64,000 nt of DNA from CAZLMG01 sp964560765. GTDB lineage: Bacteria > Bdellovibrionota_B > Oligoflexia > Oligoflexales > CAZLMG01. The stretch is taken from NCBI GenBank assembly GCA_964560765.1, contig CAZLMG010000010.1, forward strand, positions 62,001 to 126,000, written 5' to 3'. How positions within the stretch are numbered: the first letter of the stretch is position 1; every line of letters begins with the position of its first letter. A program made the translations under genes and the position numbers. Positions 1-8,807 of the stretch are shown piece after piece. The notes beneath the pieces were generated by a model that was given only the letters and a program-made list of their open reading frames with translations, was not told the origin of the DNA and searched no databases.

Positions 1-99
1 GTAGATGATGCGCAAGCCATTATTCAGTGTCGACATCGACCACTGGCCATCGAAGTTAGCGAGGATTGGGCTTTGCGCGGGTGGCAGTTCTGGTTGCAT
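1..99 (-). CDS. N-terminal fragment of a probable M16 (pitrilysin-like) peptidase, cut by the window edge
   Basis: Reading leftward from an ATG at 99, 33 codons stay open to the window edge. The peptide includes STLNNGLRIIY, which resembles the start of M16 zinc peptidases, where a T-L-x-N-G-L-R-V motif opens the first domain just before the HxxEH site. That site would lie outside the window, so the family call rests on this one motif. The gene lies 46 bp downstream of the polyprenyl synthase stop on the same strand, so the two may be cotranscribed. No strong Shine-Dalgarno is visible. A different peptide starting by chance cannot be excluded. Confidence 0.5.
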   Translation of the reverse strand, partial: MQPELPPAQSPILANFDGQWSMSTLNNGLRIIY

Positions 100-145
100 G
101 GATTCTCGAGTCTGTTGCGGCGCCAGCCGCCGTGGAGTTTTATGG

Positions 146-1219
146 CTAGCTATCGCGCCACACCAGTCGATCAGCAAGCGTTTCCAAGTCAGTTCGCGCT
201 GCGCCAGCCGGGAATACCGCCAATGCATCTTTGGCGCGTTGAGTATAGTCGCCTGCGCGGCTCAGTGTCGCGACGGCCGTACCAAACTGCTCCACCAGTG
301 TGTGCACCCACTCGCGTTCGTCGCTGGTAAGTACGCCATCCTTGAAGATCTGCCGCAGCCGAAGTGCGTCCGTTTCGCCGAGGTGCTCTCGCAAAAGCAA
401 CACGGGTAGCGTCACCTTGCCGTCTTTGAGATCGGTCATGGTCGGCTTGCCGAAGTTTTCAGACGATGTCAAAAAGTCGAGGGCATCATCGACCAATTGA
501 AACGCCATCCCCACCGCATGCCCAAAAGTGGCTAATGCTTGACACTGTTCGGAGCTGGCGTTGGCAAGTATGCCGGCGGCGCGACAGGCCATGGAAACGA
601 GGACTGCGGTTTTACATTCGACAATTCGCAAATAATTTTCTACCGGCGCATCGGCGTCAAAGATGTGCTCAAGTTGCAGCAGTTCGCCCTCGCTCATGCG
701 GCGGATGGCGTTGGCAAAACCTTTGACAATTTCCAGCGAGCCGGTCTCGGCCATCATCTCGCTGGCGCGGGCATAAATGAGATCGCCGACCAAAACAGCC
801 GCTTCATCGCCCCAGATAGCATTCGGCGTCGGCTTATTGCGACGCAGGGTACTGTTATCCACCACGTCATCGTGCAGCAGGCTCGCCGTGTGCACATATT
901 CGCAAACGGCAGCGATGGGATAAAGATGAGGGCCTTGATTACCAGTCAACCGCGACGCAAAAAAATACAACGCCGGGCGAATCCGCTTCCCACCCGAGGC
1001 GAATACGTGCCGGGCGATCGCATTTGAGGTTGGGGTCTCCGTCGGAAGATAACAGGGTAGCAAAACGTTGAGCTGTCGAATTTCGTCGGCGACAGGTCGC
1101 AAAGCTTCGCCAACGAGATCAGCCTGGCCGAGGGAACGATCGTAGGCCTGCCACACGGGCACGTCCGCCCTTGGAACCAGGGTGTCCGTAGCCGCCAGTT
1201 CTGCCGTGTGTTCCTGCAT
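146..1219 (-). CDS. Polyprenyl diphosphate synthase (trans-isoprenyl, IspA/IspB type)
   Basis: This enzyme adds isopentenyl diphosphate units to an allylic primer to make the long-chain polyprenyl diphosphate used for quinone side chains. The 357-residue protein has the family hallmarks in order: GGKRIRP near residues 76-82 (substrate-binding Lys and Arg), the first aspartate-rich motif HDDVVD near 116-121, and the second, VDDALD, near 245-250. The D-D-x-x-D form of the first motif and the overall length fit octaprenyl or similar long-chain synthases. The product chain length cannot be read from sequence, so no symbol is given. The ~45-residue N-terminal extension is a little longer than usual. 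The gene is divergent from the DUF6178-like gene and shares an AT-rich intergenic region with it. Confidence 0.93.
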   Translation of the reverse strand: MQEHTAELAATDTLVPRADVPVWQAYDRSLGQADLVGEALRPVADEIRQLNVLLPCYLPTETPTSNAIARHVFASGGKRIRPALYFFASRLTGNQGPHLYPIAAVCEYVHTASLLHDDVVDNSTLRRNKPTPNAIWGDEAAVLVGDLIYARASEMMAETGSLEIVKGFANAIRRMSEGELLQLEHIFDADAPVENYLRIVECKTAVLVSMACRAAGILANASSEQCQALATFGHAVGMAFQLVDDALDFLTSSENFGKPTMTDLKDGKVTLPVLLLREHLGETDALRLRQIFKDGVLTSDEREWVHTLVEQFGTAVATLSRAGDYTQRAKDALAVFPAGAARTDLETLADRLVWRDS

Positions 1220-1291
1220 CCCGCTCCGCCAGACAAGTTCATCGAGGCCAATAAGGCCCTGAAATCAAAATGATTTTAAAACCCTCACCGA

Positions 1292-1320
1292 CTATTAATC
1301 TTTATTGAAATGATTAATAG
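1292..1320. promoter_or_regulatory. 9-bp perfect inverted repeat between divergent genes
   Basis: CTATTAATC at 1292-1300 is the exact reverse complement of GATTAATAG at 1312-1320, with an 11-nt spacer. It lies in the short AT-rich gap between the polyprenyl synthase and the DUF6178-like gene. It has no T-run, so an operator fits better than a terminator. Function is inferred from position and symmetry only. Confidence 0.35.
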
Positions 1321-1410
1321 AATCAGATAGAATCCGCCGCCTTGACGGCACCCGCTGATGGAAAACCTGAGTTGCCTGCGGCCGTAAAGAAATACCTAGA
1401 GGAGCTGTTC

Positions 1411-2808
1411 ATGGCAAGCCGATTGTCGGAAGTTTCCATAAAAGGAAACCTCAGTCGAGGACATCGAAGTCTACCGTGGGAATTGGAAGCACCGCAACAG
1501 ATCTTGCCGGTCTTGGATCTCGATGACGTGCTTGAACGCGCCGACATTGCCGAGTACGTGCCCAATCTGCCCCCAGCCCAGTTGTATTACAGTCTGGTGC
1601 AGCGCGGTTTAGACGAAAGCCTTGAAATCATGAAGCATGTCAGCGGCGAGCAGCTGACTCGATTTCTTGATTACGATGTGTGGCGCGAAGACCGCCTGCA
1701 GCCAAAGGAAGCCTACCGGTGGTTAAATCTTTACCGCAATCTGGGCATCGAGCAGATGGCACAGCGCTACCGTGACTTGGACGAAGAGTACCAGATCTCT
1801 TTGCTACAGGGAAAAGTTCGCACCTACGATTTGGAAGAGATTGAGCAACTGCCGGATCACTTGCGTGATCAGTTGATTCCATTGCCGTGCCATGAGTTGT
1901 TTTACGAGATCATAACCGACGACAAAGAAGACGAGGAATTTATTACTTCGTTGATTGACTCCGCTTTGGCCCAGGACCTGCCTTATGCTTATGCCTTGTT
2001 GGCCTACGCGGCTTATTCCGTCCCCGCCGAGCCGGAGCATGAATTGAGTCGATTCCGCCGGGCTCGGATTGAAGAAGACGGATTCGTAACCTTTGAAGAG
2101 AGCCTAGCTTCCTTCCTGCCGATCGATTTGGACGCCCTGCATGCGAAGTACCCGCAACGGGAAGAGCAGCCAACGGGTGCTTTGGTGACCCGACAAAACG
2201 CGGAGACCAATTCCTGGTTCTTGGAAGAAGTCAAAGCCTACATCCATCAATCGAGTATCGGCGCGAACGAGGCGATGAATCTCGAACTTGGATTTCTCTA
2301 TGTCGCCAACAGTCTCTGTGCGGCCGAAGGGCTCGAACCGGATGACGTGCACGGCATCGTGCGCGTGCTTAAGCAGGCCCGCGCTTTGGCAAGCTTGGGT
2401 CTGGAGTATTTGGCTGGCGGCGATCCAATTCGCGGCACTGTTATTTTGCAGGCCGAACATCCGAAGTTGCTGCTACAAGTTGGGTTGAGCCTCGTCTATA
2501 AGCTCCAAGATACCGTGCTTGCACAACTGGCGAGAATGGATGTAGACCGCGTCGACGACGCTTGCGCCTATCGCCAGCAGCTGCGCCATGGCGAATTGCT
2601 CTACTTAGTTGAAACCGAATGGATGCCGATATTAGGACTGGAGCTCGGGGAGGTATTGCGGGGTCTATTCAACCGCCTGCCAATGCGGGCCAAGCTCAAT
2701 CGAGAGAAAAGTCGCTACACGTTCGAACCGATGAGTTCGCTGCAAAATCTCAACGAAATGGCGCTAACTATCAGCCGCCTCATAGAACAAGCAAGGACGG
2801 TACACTAA
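1411..2808 (+). CDS. DUF6178-like cytoplasmic protein
   Basis: A 465-residue acidic, helix-rich protein without signal peptide or membrane segments. It resembles the DUF6178 family of delta-proteobacteria-like lineages, whose function is not established. The frame stays open upstream to a TTG at 1342, but I place the start at the ATG at 1411. That ATG is preceded by a strong Shine-Dalgarno, AGAGGAG at 1398-1404, with a 6-nt spacer; the upstream TTG has none. Its TAA stop overlaps the ATG of the next gene by one base, so the two genes are translationally coupled. The coupling suggests a shared role, possibly regulatory or in quality control, but nothing in the sequence shows which. Family recognition is from general appearance, not from a catalytic motif. 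Confidence 0.75.
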   Translation: MASRLSEVSIKGNLSRGHRSLPWELEAPQQILPVLDLDDVLERADIAEYVPNLPPAQLYYSLVQRGLDESLEIMKHVSGEQLTRFLDYDVWREDRLQPKEAYRWLNLYRNLGIEQMAQRYRDLDEEYQISLLQGKVRTYDLEEIEQLPDHLRDQLIPLPCHELFYEIITDDKEDEEFITSLIDSALAQDLPYAYALLAYAAYSVPAEPEHELSRFRRARIEEDGFVTFEESLASFLPIDLDALHAKYPQREEQPTGALVTRQNAETNSWFLEEVKAYIHQSSIGANEAMNLELGFLYVANSLCAAEGLEPDDVHGIVRVLKQARALASLGLEYLAGGDPIRGTVILQAEHPKLLLQVGLSLVYKLQDTVLAQLARMDVDRVDDACAYRQQLRHGELLYLVETEWMPILGLELGEVLRGLFNRLPMRAKLNREKSRYTFEPMSSLQNLNEMALTISRLIEQARTVH

Positions 2809-3233
2809 TGACGCAAGCACCCCAGCAGGAATTTTTGACTTCAGAAGAATGCGCCGAGCTAGCAAACGTCATGAATCGCAAGCACGAAAGCCTGCGCGAC
2901 GATCGGAAGTTTTCTATCGAAGCCAAGTATGAGGGAGGCGAAGTCTATGTGACCGCGGTCCTGCAGAACGACAATGAGACATTTTATTATCCCGTCGAGG
3001 CCCGTCTGGACTGGGCTGAGGAAGAAATGCTGCATCGCGATGCAGCCCTATTCCTCATCGACTTTATGGATCTGTATTTTGAAGACTACCTCGAGAACGG
3101 CGAGGACCTTTACTTGCCGATCGATTGGGCGCCATACGAGTATGACGCTGTCAAATTCCAGATTCGCGGACAAGTTCTAAACCGGCTCGTCGATCGCATG
3201 GCCGACGAGTTGCTGGCGCAGGCTCCGAGCTAG
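2808..3233 (+). CDS. Small acidic hypothetical protein coupled to the DUF6178-like gene
   Basis: A 141-residue acidic protein with many Glu and Asp residues and no signal peptide. The start is the ATG in the TAATG overlap with the preceding stop, with AAGGA a few bases upstream; the open frame extends further back inside the previous gene, but those codons are shadow. I do not recognise a family. The stretch LFLIDFMDLYFEDYLENGED is strongly acidic and probably helical. The last 57 bp overlap the 3' end of the convergent glycosyltransferase gene. The one-base overlap with the partner gene argues for stoichiometric co-expression. Confidence 0.75.
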   Translation: MTQAPQQEFLTSEECAELANVMNRKHESLRDDRKFSIEAKYEGGEVYVTAVLQNDNETFYYPVEARLDWAEEEMLHRDAALFLIDFMDLYFEDYLENGEDLYLPIDWAPYEYDAVKFQIRGQVLNRLVDRMADELLAQAPS

Positions 3234-4436
3234 CGCTGGTGTCGCCTGGGTGCGGACTGCAGCCACATACATCTGACCAATGAGTCCAGCACCTGCCTCC
3301 CATGAGTAGCGTTGCATCACCAGCTGGCGCGCGGCTTCGGCCATGCGCCGGCGTAGATCCGGGTTGTCAAGTAGCTGCAGAATCTCTCTGGCAAAATCCT
3401 TAGCAGTTTGCGCCAAAGCAAAGTGGGTACCGACGATACCGCGCATTCCGGCCGCGGCAGATTCGGTAACGACGCATGGCACACCCGACGCCATAGCTTC
3501 CAACACTTTGTTTTGAATTCCCGATGCAGCGCGCAACGGCATCACAGCTAAAGTCGCTTGACGCAAATGATCAGCCATGGACGGCACATTCGCATGCACC
3601 CGGATGTTTTTAATGCCGTCTAAATCACGAATCCAGCGGGGCGGTTGCGCGCCCACGATGTGAAACTCGCAGTTAGCGTCGTGCTGCCGCACCAGTGGCC
3701 AGACCTCCTCGACAAAGTGGCGAATCGCATCCTGATTGGGAGAATAAGAGAGATTTCCGGTAAAGATCAGCCGTCGCTCGTCCCCATGTGCTAGCGACAC
3801 ACTCGGTTGAAACTGGCGGATGTCAACGCCGTTCGGAATCACACTGATGATGCTTTCTGGGGCCGTCTGCTGCAAGGCGATGCGGTCGCGATCTGCGACC
3901 ACGATCTTGTGTGTAAACTTATTGAGAGCGCTGCGCTCATAGCTTTGTATTCTCTGCAACTCGATGAACATGACGGGACGCATCCAGCCGCTCGTCGTCC
4001 GCAGCTTCTCTTTGAGGTTGAGAGTCATGGCATCTACCAGCTCCAATATAACCGGGCGAACGCGCCTTGTCAGATACGGCACGCTTCGCAGCAGCATTCC
4101 GTGCACGGCATCAAACTGATCCCTTTGCTCCAAGCGGTCGATAAGTCGCTGCATGGTCCGCGAGAAATAGTAGGAGACCTGTAATGGCCAACGGCTGAAC
4201 AAGGTCATGAATAGAAGAGTCATGAGGCGGGCCACCGGATGCTTCACGACCACGTGCACCTCGCGACAGTAGCGTTTCACCTCCGCGGCCAAGTGATCGG
4301 GCACAGCTCGATCAGAGAGAGCCACCAACGTCAACTCATGTTCCGCTGCCAACGTCTTGATCCGCTGCCACGCGATGAGCTGATCTCCCTTATGAGCGGG
4401 GAGCGGAAAGCGGGTCGAGACTAACAGGATGCGCAT
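3177..4436 (-). CDS. GT4-family glycosyltransferase (TIGR03087/stp1-like)
   Basis: A 419-residue GT-B glycosyltransferase that probably adds a sugar to a lipid-linked exopolysaccharide intermediate at the cytoplasmic face of the membrane. The N-terminus, MRILLVSTRFPLPAHKGDQ, matches the nucleotide-free domain of GT4 enzymes and the TIGR03087 group known from exosortase-associated polysaccharide loci. A C-terminal GT4 region follows, with VIPNGVD, LIFTGNLSYSPNQDA and LEAMASGVPCVVT, the last carrying the usual acidic residue (E) of the EX7E-type region. The start is firm: AGGAGG lies 8 nt upstream on the minus strand. The start overlaps the end of the upstream glycosyltransferase by 47 bp, so the two form one transcription unit. 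Confidence 0.9.
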   Translation of the reverse strand: MRILLVSTRFPLPAHKGDQLIAWQRIKTLAAEHELTLVALSDRAVPDHLAAEVKRYCREVHVVVKHPVARLMTLLFMTLFSRWPLQVSYYFSRTMQRLIDRLEQRDQFDAVHGMLLRSVPYLTRRVRPVILELVDAMTLNLKEKLRTTSGWMRPVMFIELQRIQSYERSALNKFTHKIVVADRDRIALQQTAPESIISVIPNGVDIRQFQPSVSLAHGDERRLIFTGNLSYSPNQDAIRHFVEEVWPLVRQHDANCEFHIVGAQPPRWIRDLDGIKNIRVHANVPSMADHLRQATLAVMPLRAASGIQNKVLEAMASGVPCVVTESAAAGMRGIVGTHFALAQTAKDFAREILQLLDNPDLRRRMAEAARQLVMQRYSWEAGAGLIGQMYVAAVRTQATPALARSLRQQLVGHAIDEPV

Positions 4437-5637
4437 CTCGAGTTCCTCCTGGGTGTTGTGTCAGTTGACGATAAATATTGAGGTGCAGGGCTGATGCTCG
4501 CTGCCAAGTAAAGCTTGTCTGCATGTCGCGCGCAGCCGCTTCGCCCATGGCCGGCCATCGATCTTTGACGGCAAAGGCTGTTGCCAGAACTTGGGAAAGG
4601 GATTCACGCGATCCGGCTTTGGCGATCCAGCCAGTTGCGCCCGATTCGACGCATTCGGGAAGGCCCCCCACGTCCGTGACCACTGCCGGCAGCCCGTAAG
4701 TCTTTGTCGAAAATAGGACACCGCTGTGGGTGAGTTCGCGGTAGGGCAGTACCGCTAAATCTGCGGCACGCAAAAAAGTCGCCACTTGATGCTCGGGAAT
4801 GAACCCCGCGTGTATGACAACTTGCCTTGGAAACCGCTGCTGCAGGGCGCTCGCACTAGCCAGCAGGTCCGTGCGATCTGGGCGCCCGGCGATGAGCAAC
4901 TTGTGGGTGGGCGATCCCTGCAGCAGCGGCTCTATGGCCGCCACCAAATCATCCAGCCCCTTGTATGGCTTTATAGCGCCGAAAAACAGGGCCACGGTGT
5001 CATGCGCGTCGAGACCAAAAGCCTCTCGTGCGGATGACTTACTCATGGAGGCTGCAGTCGCATTCATCGGCCCAAAAGGGGTTACCGCCACGCGGTCGCC
5101 TTTCAGACCCGGCACCTGCGACATGAGTGCAGCTCGATTGGCCTCTGAGTGAACCAACAGCCGGTGGCACAACTGGTAGATGCCGTGCAGAGCCCGGGTC
5201 GAGCCGCTCAACCGATAGAGCGGCTGAATATCGTGCACCGTCAATACGACGGATACGCCAAGAAGACGCAGAGCCCGTACCAGTAGCCAGTCCAAGAAAG
5301 GCATGCGGCACCACTGAAAGTGAACCACCGACGGACGATTTGTTACCACTTGCAACAGGAGTCGCAGATGTCCGATGGGGTAAAACATGGCGCGCCAAAA
5401 TGGCCGCATCCACGAGCCCGGCTGATTCCAACGCGCCGGAATATGGGAAAAGTAGAGATCGTCTCGGGCCACTGCAGGCTTTGCACCCACCTGCGGATCG
5501 TAAGTAAATTCTGCAGCGATATGCCGCACACTCCATCCTTCGTCGTGCAGCGCCGCCAACAAAGGACGCATGTAAACTGCGACCATATTGCACGGGTCGA
5601 GGAACCAAACACTCTTCTGTTCCGCTGCGAGTTGCAA
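4390..5637 (-). CDS. GT4-family glycosyltransferase
   Basis: A 415-residue GT-B glycosyltransferase, first gene of a two-gene minus-strand operon with the stp1-like enzyme. Visible signatures are VHFQWCRMPFLDW and VVLTVHDIQPL in the N-terminal domain (acceptor side). The C-terminal GT4 domain has VAVTPFGP, LFFGAIKPYKGLDDL and LPYRELTHSGVLFSTKTYGLPAVVTDVGGLPECV. The last segment is the donor-binding loop with the conserved glycines. Substrate and linkage cannot be deduced. It lies divergent from the deacetylase that opens the plus-strand operon, so the ~180-bp gap between them probably carries promoters in both directions. Confidence 0.9.
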   Translation of the reverse strand: MQLAAEQKSVWFLDPCNMVAVYMRPLLAALHDEGWSVRHIAAEFTYDPQVGAKPAVARDDLYFSHIPARWNQPGSWMRPFWRAMFYPIGHLRLLLQVVTNRPSVVHFQWCRMPFLDWLLVRALRLLGVSVVLTVHDIQPLYRLSGSTRALHGIYQLCHRLLVHSEANRAALMSQVPGLKGDRVAVTPFGPMNATAASMSKSSAREAFGLDAHDTVALFFGAIKPYKGLDDLVAAIEPLLQGSPTHKLLIAGRPDRTDLLASASALQQRFPRQVVIHAGFIPEHQVATFLRAADLAVLPYRELTHSGVLFSTKTYGLPAVVTDVGGLPECVESGATGWIAKAGSRESLSQVLATAFAVKDRWPAMGEAAARDMQTSFTWQRASALHLNIYRQLTQHPGGTRDAHPVSLDPLSAPRS

Positions 5638-5823
5638 AAGTGAAACTCTGGTTACATTTGTTGACCGAAACTCAACGCCACCAAGACATGAGCAAGATCA
5701 GGGCCAAGCGCAGAATTGCCGTCGTTTTTCGCAGAATGCGCCGCGAGAACGAAGTTGGTACCAATCGTGCAATGTCATGCCACGCGGTTCCATTGTTCAA
5801 CCAGTTACCGGCGTGGTGTAGCG

Positions 5824-6768
5824 TTGAGAAAGAAAGATCGACTCAGTGGAGTGCTGGAAGAGATTGGTCTCCTTGACGCCCTGTGGAAGCGTCGACAGGG
5901 CCAGTTGACCAGTCTGTGCTTTCACCGAATCGGCGTACCCGCTGACGATCTAAGCAGCGATCCATCTTTATTTACGATGAGCGTGGAGGAATTCTCTGCA
6001 GCCATGCGCTGGCTGCGCGATCATGCGGATGTATTGCGCGAAGACGAACTACTTTCTTGCCTGGACGGATTGACACCCTGGCCAAAACGACCGGTCTGCT
6101 TGACCTTTGATGATGGATACATCGACAACTATTCCAAGGCATTCCCCATACTCTTGGAATTGAACCTTCATGCGTGGTTCTTTGTGGCCCCCGACTTATT
6201 GTCGGGGGCTGCGACTCCTTGGTGGGATGCCATTTACCAGCGACGAGCGAATGGGATCATATCGGGTGCAGAAGCCAGGCAACTCTCTCACCAGATCAAA
6301 TCGTTGCCGGACGCAGCTACCCAGCAACTTCTATCAGATCTTCGATCGTCCTATACCGCAACTGCTCGCGGGTCCTTCATGCAGCCCGAGCACGTGCGCG
6401 TTTTAGCCGATGCCGGAATGTCGATCGGCGCCCACTCCATGACTCATCGAGTGCTCTCGACATTGCCCGTGGCGGATCAGTATCGAGAAATCATCACCAG
6501 CAAGCGAAGTCTAGAGTCGTTGACGGGCCGCAGCGTACGCAGCTTTGCCTATCCGGTGGGAGGCGATGAGAGCTACTCGTCATTTACGCCGTCTTTGGTG
6601 CGCGAAGCGGGATTTCGGGCCGCCTTCACCTTTAGCGATCGCCGTTCGCAGTTCGAGAACTTGGATCGACTGCGCTTGCCACGCATGGCACCCATGGCGC
6701 GGCATGTGACCACCAAGGCGGCCATGGTGTTGCCGCGGATCTTTACTGATCATCCGGTGCACTTATGA
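5824..6768 (+). CDS. Polysaccharide deacetylase (NodB-like, carbohydrate esterase 4)
   Basis: A zinc-dependent deacetylase that probably removes acetyl groups from N-acetylated or O-acetylated sugars of the exopolysaccharide. The NodB motif 1, LTFDDGYIDNY, supplies the catalytic base and first metal ligand (FDDG near residues 95-98 from this start). IGAHSMTHRVLSTL is motif 2 with the H-x3-H zinc ligands, and FAYPVGG is the substrate-groove motif. The start is uncertain: the frame is open back to a TTG at 5716, but the upstream residues look non-coding. I chose the TTG at 5824, though no good Shine-Dalgarno is visible at either. No signal peptide is evident. The stop overlaps the next start in an ATGA junction, so the genes are coupled. 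Confidence 0.87.
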   Translation: MRKKDRLSGVLEEIGLLDALWKRRQGQLTSLCFHRIGVPADDLSSDPSLFTMSVEEFSAAMRWLRDHADVLREDELLSCLDGLTPWPKRPVCLTFDDGYIDNYSKAFPILLELNLHAWFFVAPDLLSGAATPWWDAIYQRRANGIISGAEARQLSHQIKSLPDAATQQLLSDLRSSYTATARGSFMQPEHVRVLADAGMSIGAHSMTHRVLSTLPVADQYREIITSKRSLESLTGRSVRSFAYPVGGDESYSSFTPSLVREAGFRAAFTFSDRRSQFENLDRLRLPRMAPMARHVTTKAAMVLPRIFTDHPVHL

Positions 6769-8807
6769 AGCCAAACCTGAGCATCCTCATCTGTACCTAC
6801 AAACGACCAGAACATCTGCGGGCGCTGATGCGCGATCTCAATACGGCTTCTGCAAACATGCCCTTCATCTGCGAAGGTATCGTTGTTGATAACGACAAAG
6901 ATGCAAGCGCCGCGCCCATCGTTCGGGCTGAGGCAAATATGACGAATATTTCTTGGCGATACGCAAAGGAGAGTCAGCAAGGGGTCAGTTCTGCGAGAAA
7001 TCGTGCGCTCCGAGAGTCTTCGGGAGTTTGGCGACTCTTTCTTGATGATGATCAACGAGTGGCGCCAGACTTCGTCGCAGAGCTCTGGCAATCGCTCCAG
7101 TCCGTTGCCAGCGAGCGCGGGGCTCTCTGCTTGGAAAAGCGCTTTGTCTTTGGCGAGCAGTGCCTGCATGCGGCCACTGTCCTAAAGGGTAAGACGCAAG
7201 TGCATTTGACACCCTTGGAGCGTCGATGCATGGGAACCGGCGGCTTTCTGCTGCACGAAGATGCCCTCCGCAAGATTGACAAAGGAGCTATCTTCGATCG
7301 ACGCCTCGATCAGTGCGGCGGCGAAGATATTGACTTCTATCTGCGACTTAAAGCTTCTGGTGTTTGTATGCGCTATGCCGCATTGCCGCATGTGATCGAG
7401 CAACGACCTGAAGCCGATACCCATTCACAGGCTCGAGCTCGGCGCGCCATGCAAAGTGGATACGCCGACACACGTATCGAGCACCTGCATCGATCACAGG
7501 CCGCATTGCGGGCCCGATTATCTTGGCTTGCGCGTGATCTTGCTTATTTTCTATTGACCGCCATATTGGGTGGCGGTGAACGCTGGTGGCGCCAAATTGG
7601 AAAGCTGCGCGCCCACCTCGGCATTCCTCTACAGCGCTATGGTGCTGACCAGGCCGCGCGCGTGACGGTGGTGACTCGCGACCTCGCAGCTGGAGGCGCC
7701 GAGTCGATGATTCGCCGATTAGTGAGCGCAACACACGCCCCAAACATCCGCACCCAGCTGTTTCTCTACGATGTGGCCGAGTCGGACAGTGTCAACGTTG
7801 AAGAACTGGCAGAACATGTCCAGGTGACGCGGCACCGAAAGCGCGGGCGATTTGATCCGAGTCTGTGGTGGCATTTGCTGATGCACTGCCGCTGGGAGGG
7901 CATTCGCATCCTTCACACCCAGGACGTCGGCAGCTTGCTCTACGCGGTGCTGGCGCGCCCTTTTGTTCCAACTCTCAAGATAGTGCACACGGTGCACACG
8001 CTGCACACGATCGTCGCCCATCCGCGCCACCGTCTGTTGATGCGGTGGCTTTTGCCGCGGGCAGACCGGGTCACGACGGTGTCTAGCGCGGCAGCTCATT
8101 CCATGGGTCAACATGGGCTGCAGGGGCGACGGCCGACTTTGGTAATTCCCAATGGCGTTGACGCAGTTGCCTTGCAGGATTGCGGGTCGTTCTCACACTT
8201 GCCGGGTCAACCTCTAGCGATGGGCACCCTCTGCCGCATTTCTCCCGAGAAGGGCCTTGATCGGTCATTGGCATTGCTCCATCAACTGCGCCGTCGCGGA
8301 GTCCGGTTCTCCTTCACGCATGCAGGTAGCGGCGATGCTGCGCTGCAGCAAGAATATCGGCGCTCCGCCGAAAAACTCGATATTGCGTCGGACATGCGTT
8401 GGCTCGGCTATCAAACAGACATCACACCGGTCTTGTCAGGTCTACAGATTTACCTCTCCCTCTCTCGTGAAGAGTGCCATCCCGTCTCGGTGGTGGAAGC
8501 GATGATGGCGGGTAAGCTTTGCGTCCTCAGCGATATCGCGCCGCACCGAGAGTTGGCCGGCGCCGGAGGAGCTATTCTGGTCGGCGAAGATCTGGCTTCG
8601 GCAGCGACCGTGCTGTCCACCATCGGTCAACACCCAGAAAATTTTCGTGCGACAGCAATGCGAGGACAGGAGATCGCTCGGGGCCAGTTCGACTTGGCCC
8701 GAGTCATCCAGCGTTACGACGATCTTTACCAAGAAAGTGAGGCAGGGACATGCAAGACGTGGCAACCGCATTTGCACCAAGAGCAGCTGTTCTGTCACCA
8801 GCTCTAG
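6765..8807 (+). CDS. Two-domain glycosyltransferase, GT2 fused to GT4
   Basis: A 680-residue fusion of two glycosyltransferases. Residues 1-240 are a GT2 (GT-A) domain: LSILICTYKRPEHL opens it, VSSARNRAL marks the donor site, and LFLDDDQR near 92-98 is the DxD metal-binding motif. From about residue 300 a GT4 (GT-B) domain begins with AGGAESMIRRL and continues with VIPNGVD, GTLCRISPEKGLDR and SREECHPVSVVEAMMAG. A bridge of about 60 residues separates them. Two transferases in one chain probably add consecutive sugars to the growing repeat unit. The start forms an ATGA overlap with the deacetylase, and the end overlaps the sugar transferase gene by 58 bp. The acceptor and sugars are unknown. 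Confidence 0.9.
   Translation: MKPNLSILICTYKRPEHLRALMRDLNTASANMPFICEGIVVDNDKDASAAPIVRAEANMTNISWRYAKESQQGVSSARNRALRESSGVWRLFLDDDQRVAPDFVAELWQSLQSVASERGALCLEKRFVFGEQCLHAATVLKGKTQVHLTPLERRCMGTGGFLLHEDALRKIDKGAIFDRRLDQCGGEDIDFYLRLKASGVCMRYAALPHVIEQRPEADTHSQARARRAMQSGYADTRIEHLHRSQAALRARLSWLARDLAYFLLTAILGGGERWWRQIGKLRAHLGIPLQRYGADQAARVTVVTRDLAAGGAESMIRRLVSATHAPNIRTQLFLYDVAESDSVNVEELAEHVQVTRHRKRGRFDPSLWWHLLMHCRWEGIRILHTQDVGSLLYAVLARPFVPTLKIVHTVHTLHTIVAHPRHRLLMRWLLPRADRVTTVSSAAAHSMGQHGLQGRRPTLVIPNGVDAVALQDCGSFSHLPGQPLAMGTLCRISPEKGLDRSLALLHQLRRRGVRFSFTHAGSGDAALQQEYRRSAEKLDIASDMRWLGYQTDITPVLSGLQIYLSLSREECHPVSVVEAMMAGKLCVLSDIAPHRELAGAGGAILVGEDLASAATVLSTIGQHPENFRATAMRGQEIARGQFDLARVIQRYDDLYQESEAGTCKTWQPHLHQEQLFCHQL

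Noticed and set aside
1342..1410. N-terminal extension of the DUF6178-like protein from TTG 1342
   Set aside because: No ribosome site precedes it, whereas AGAGGAG stands 6 nt before ATG 1411.
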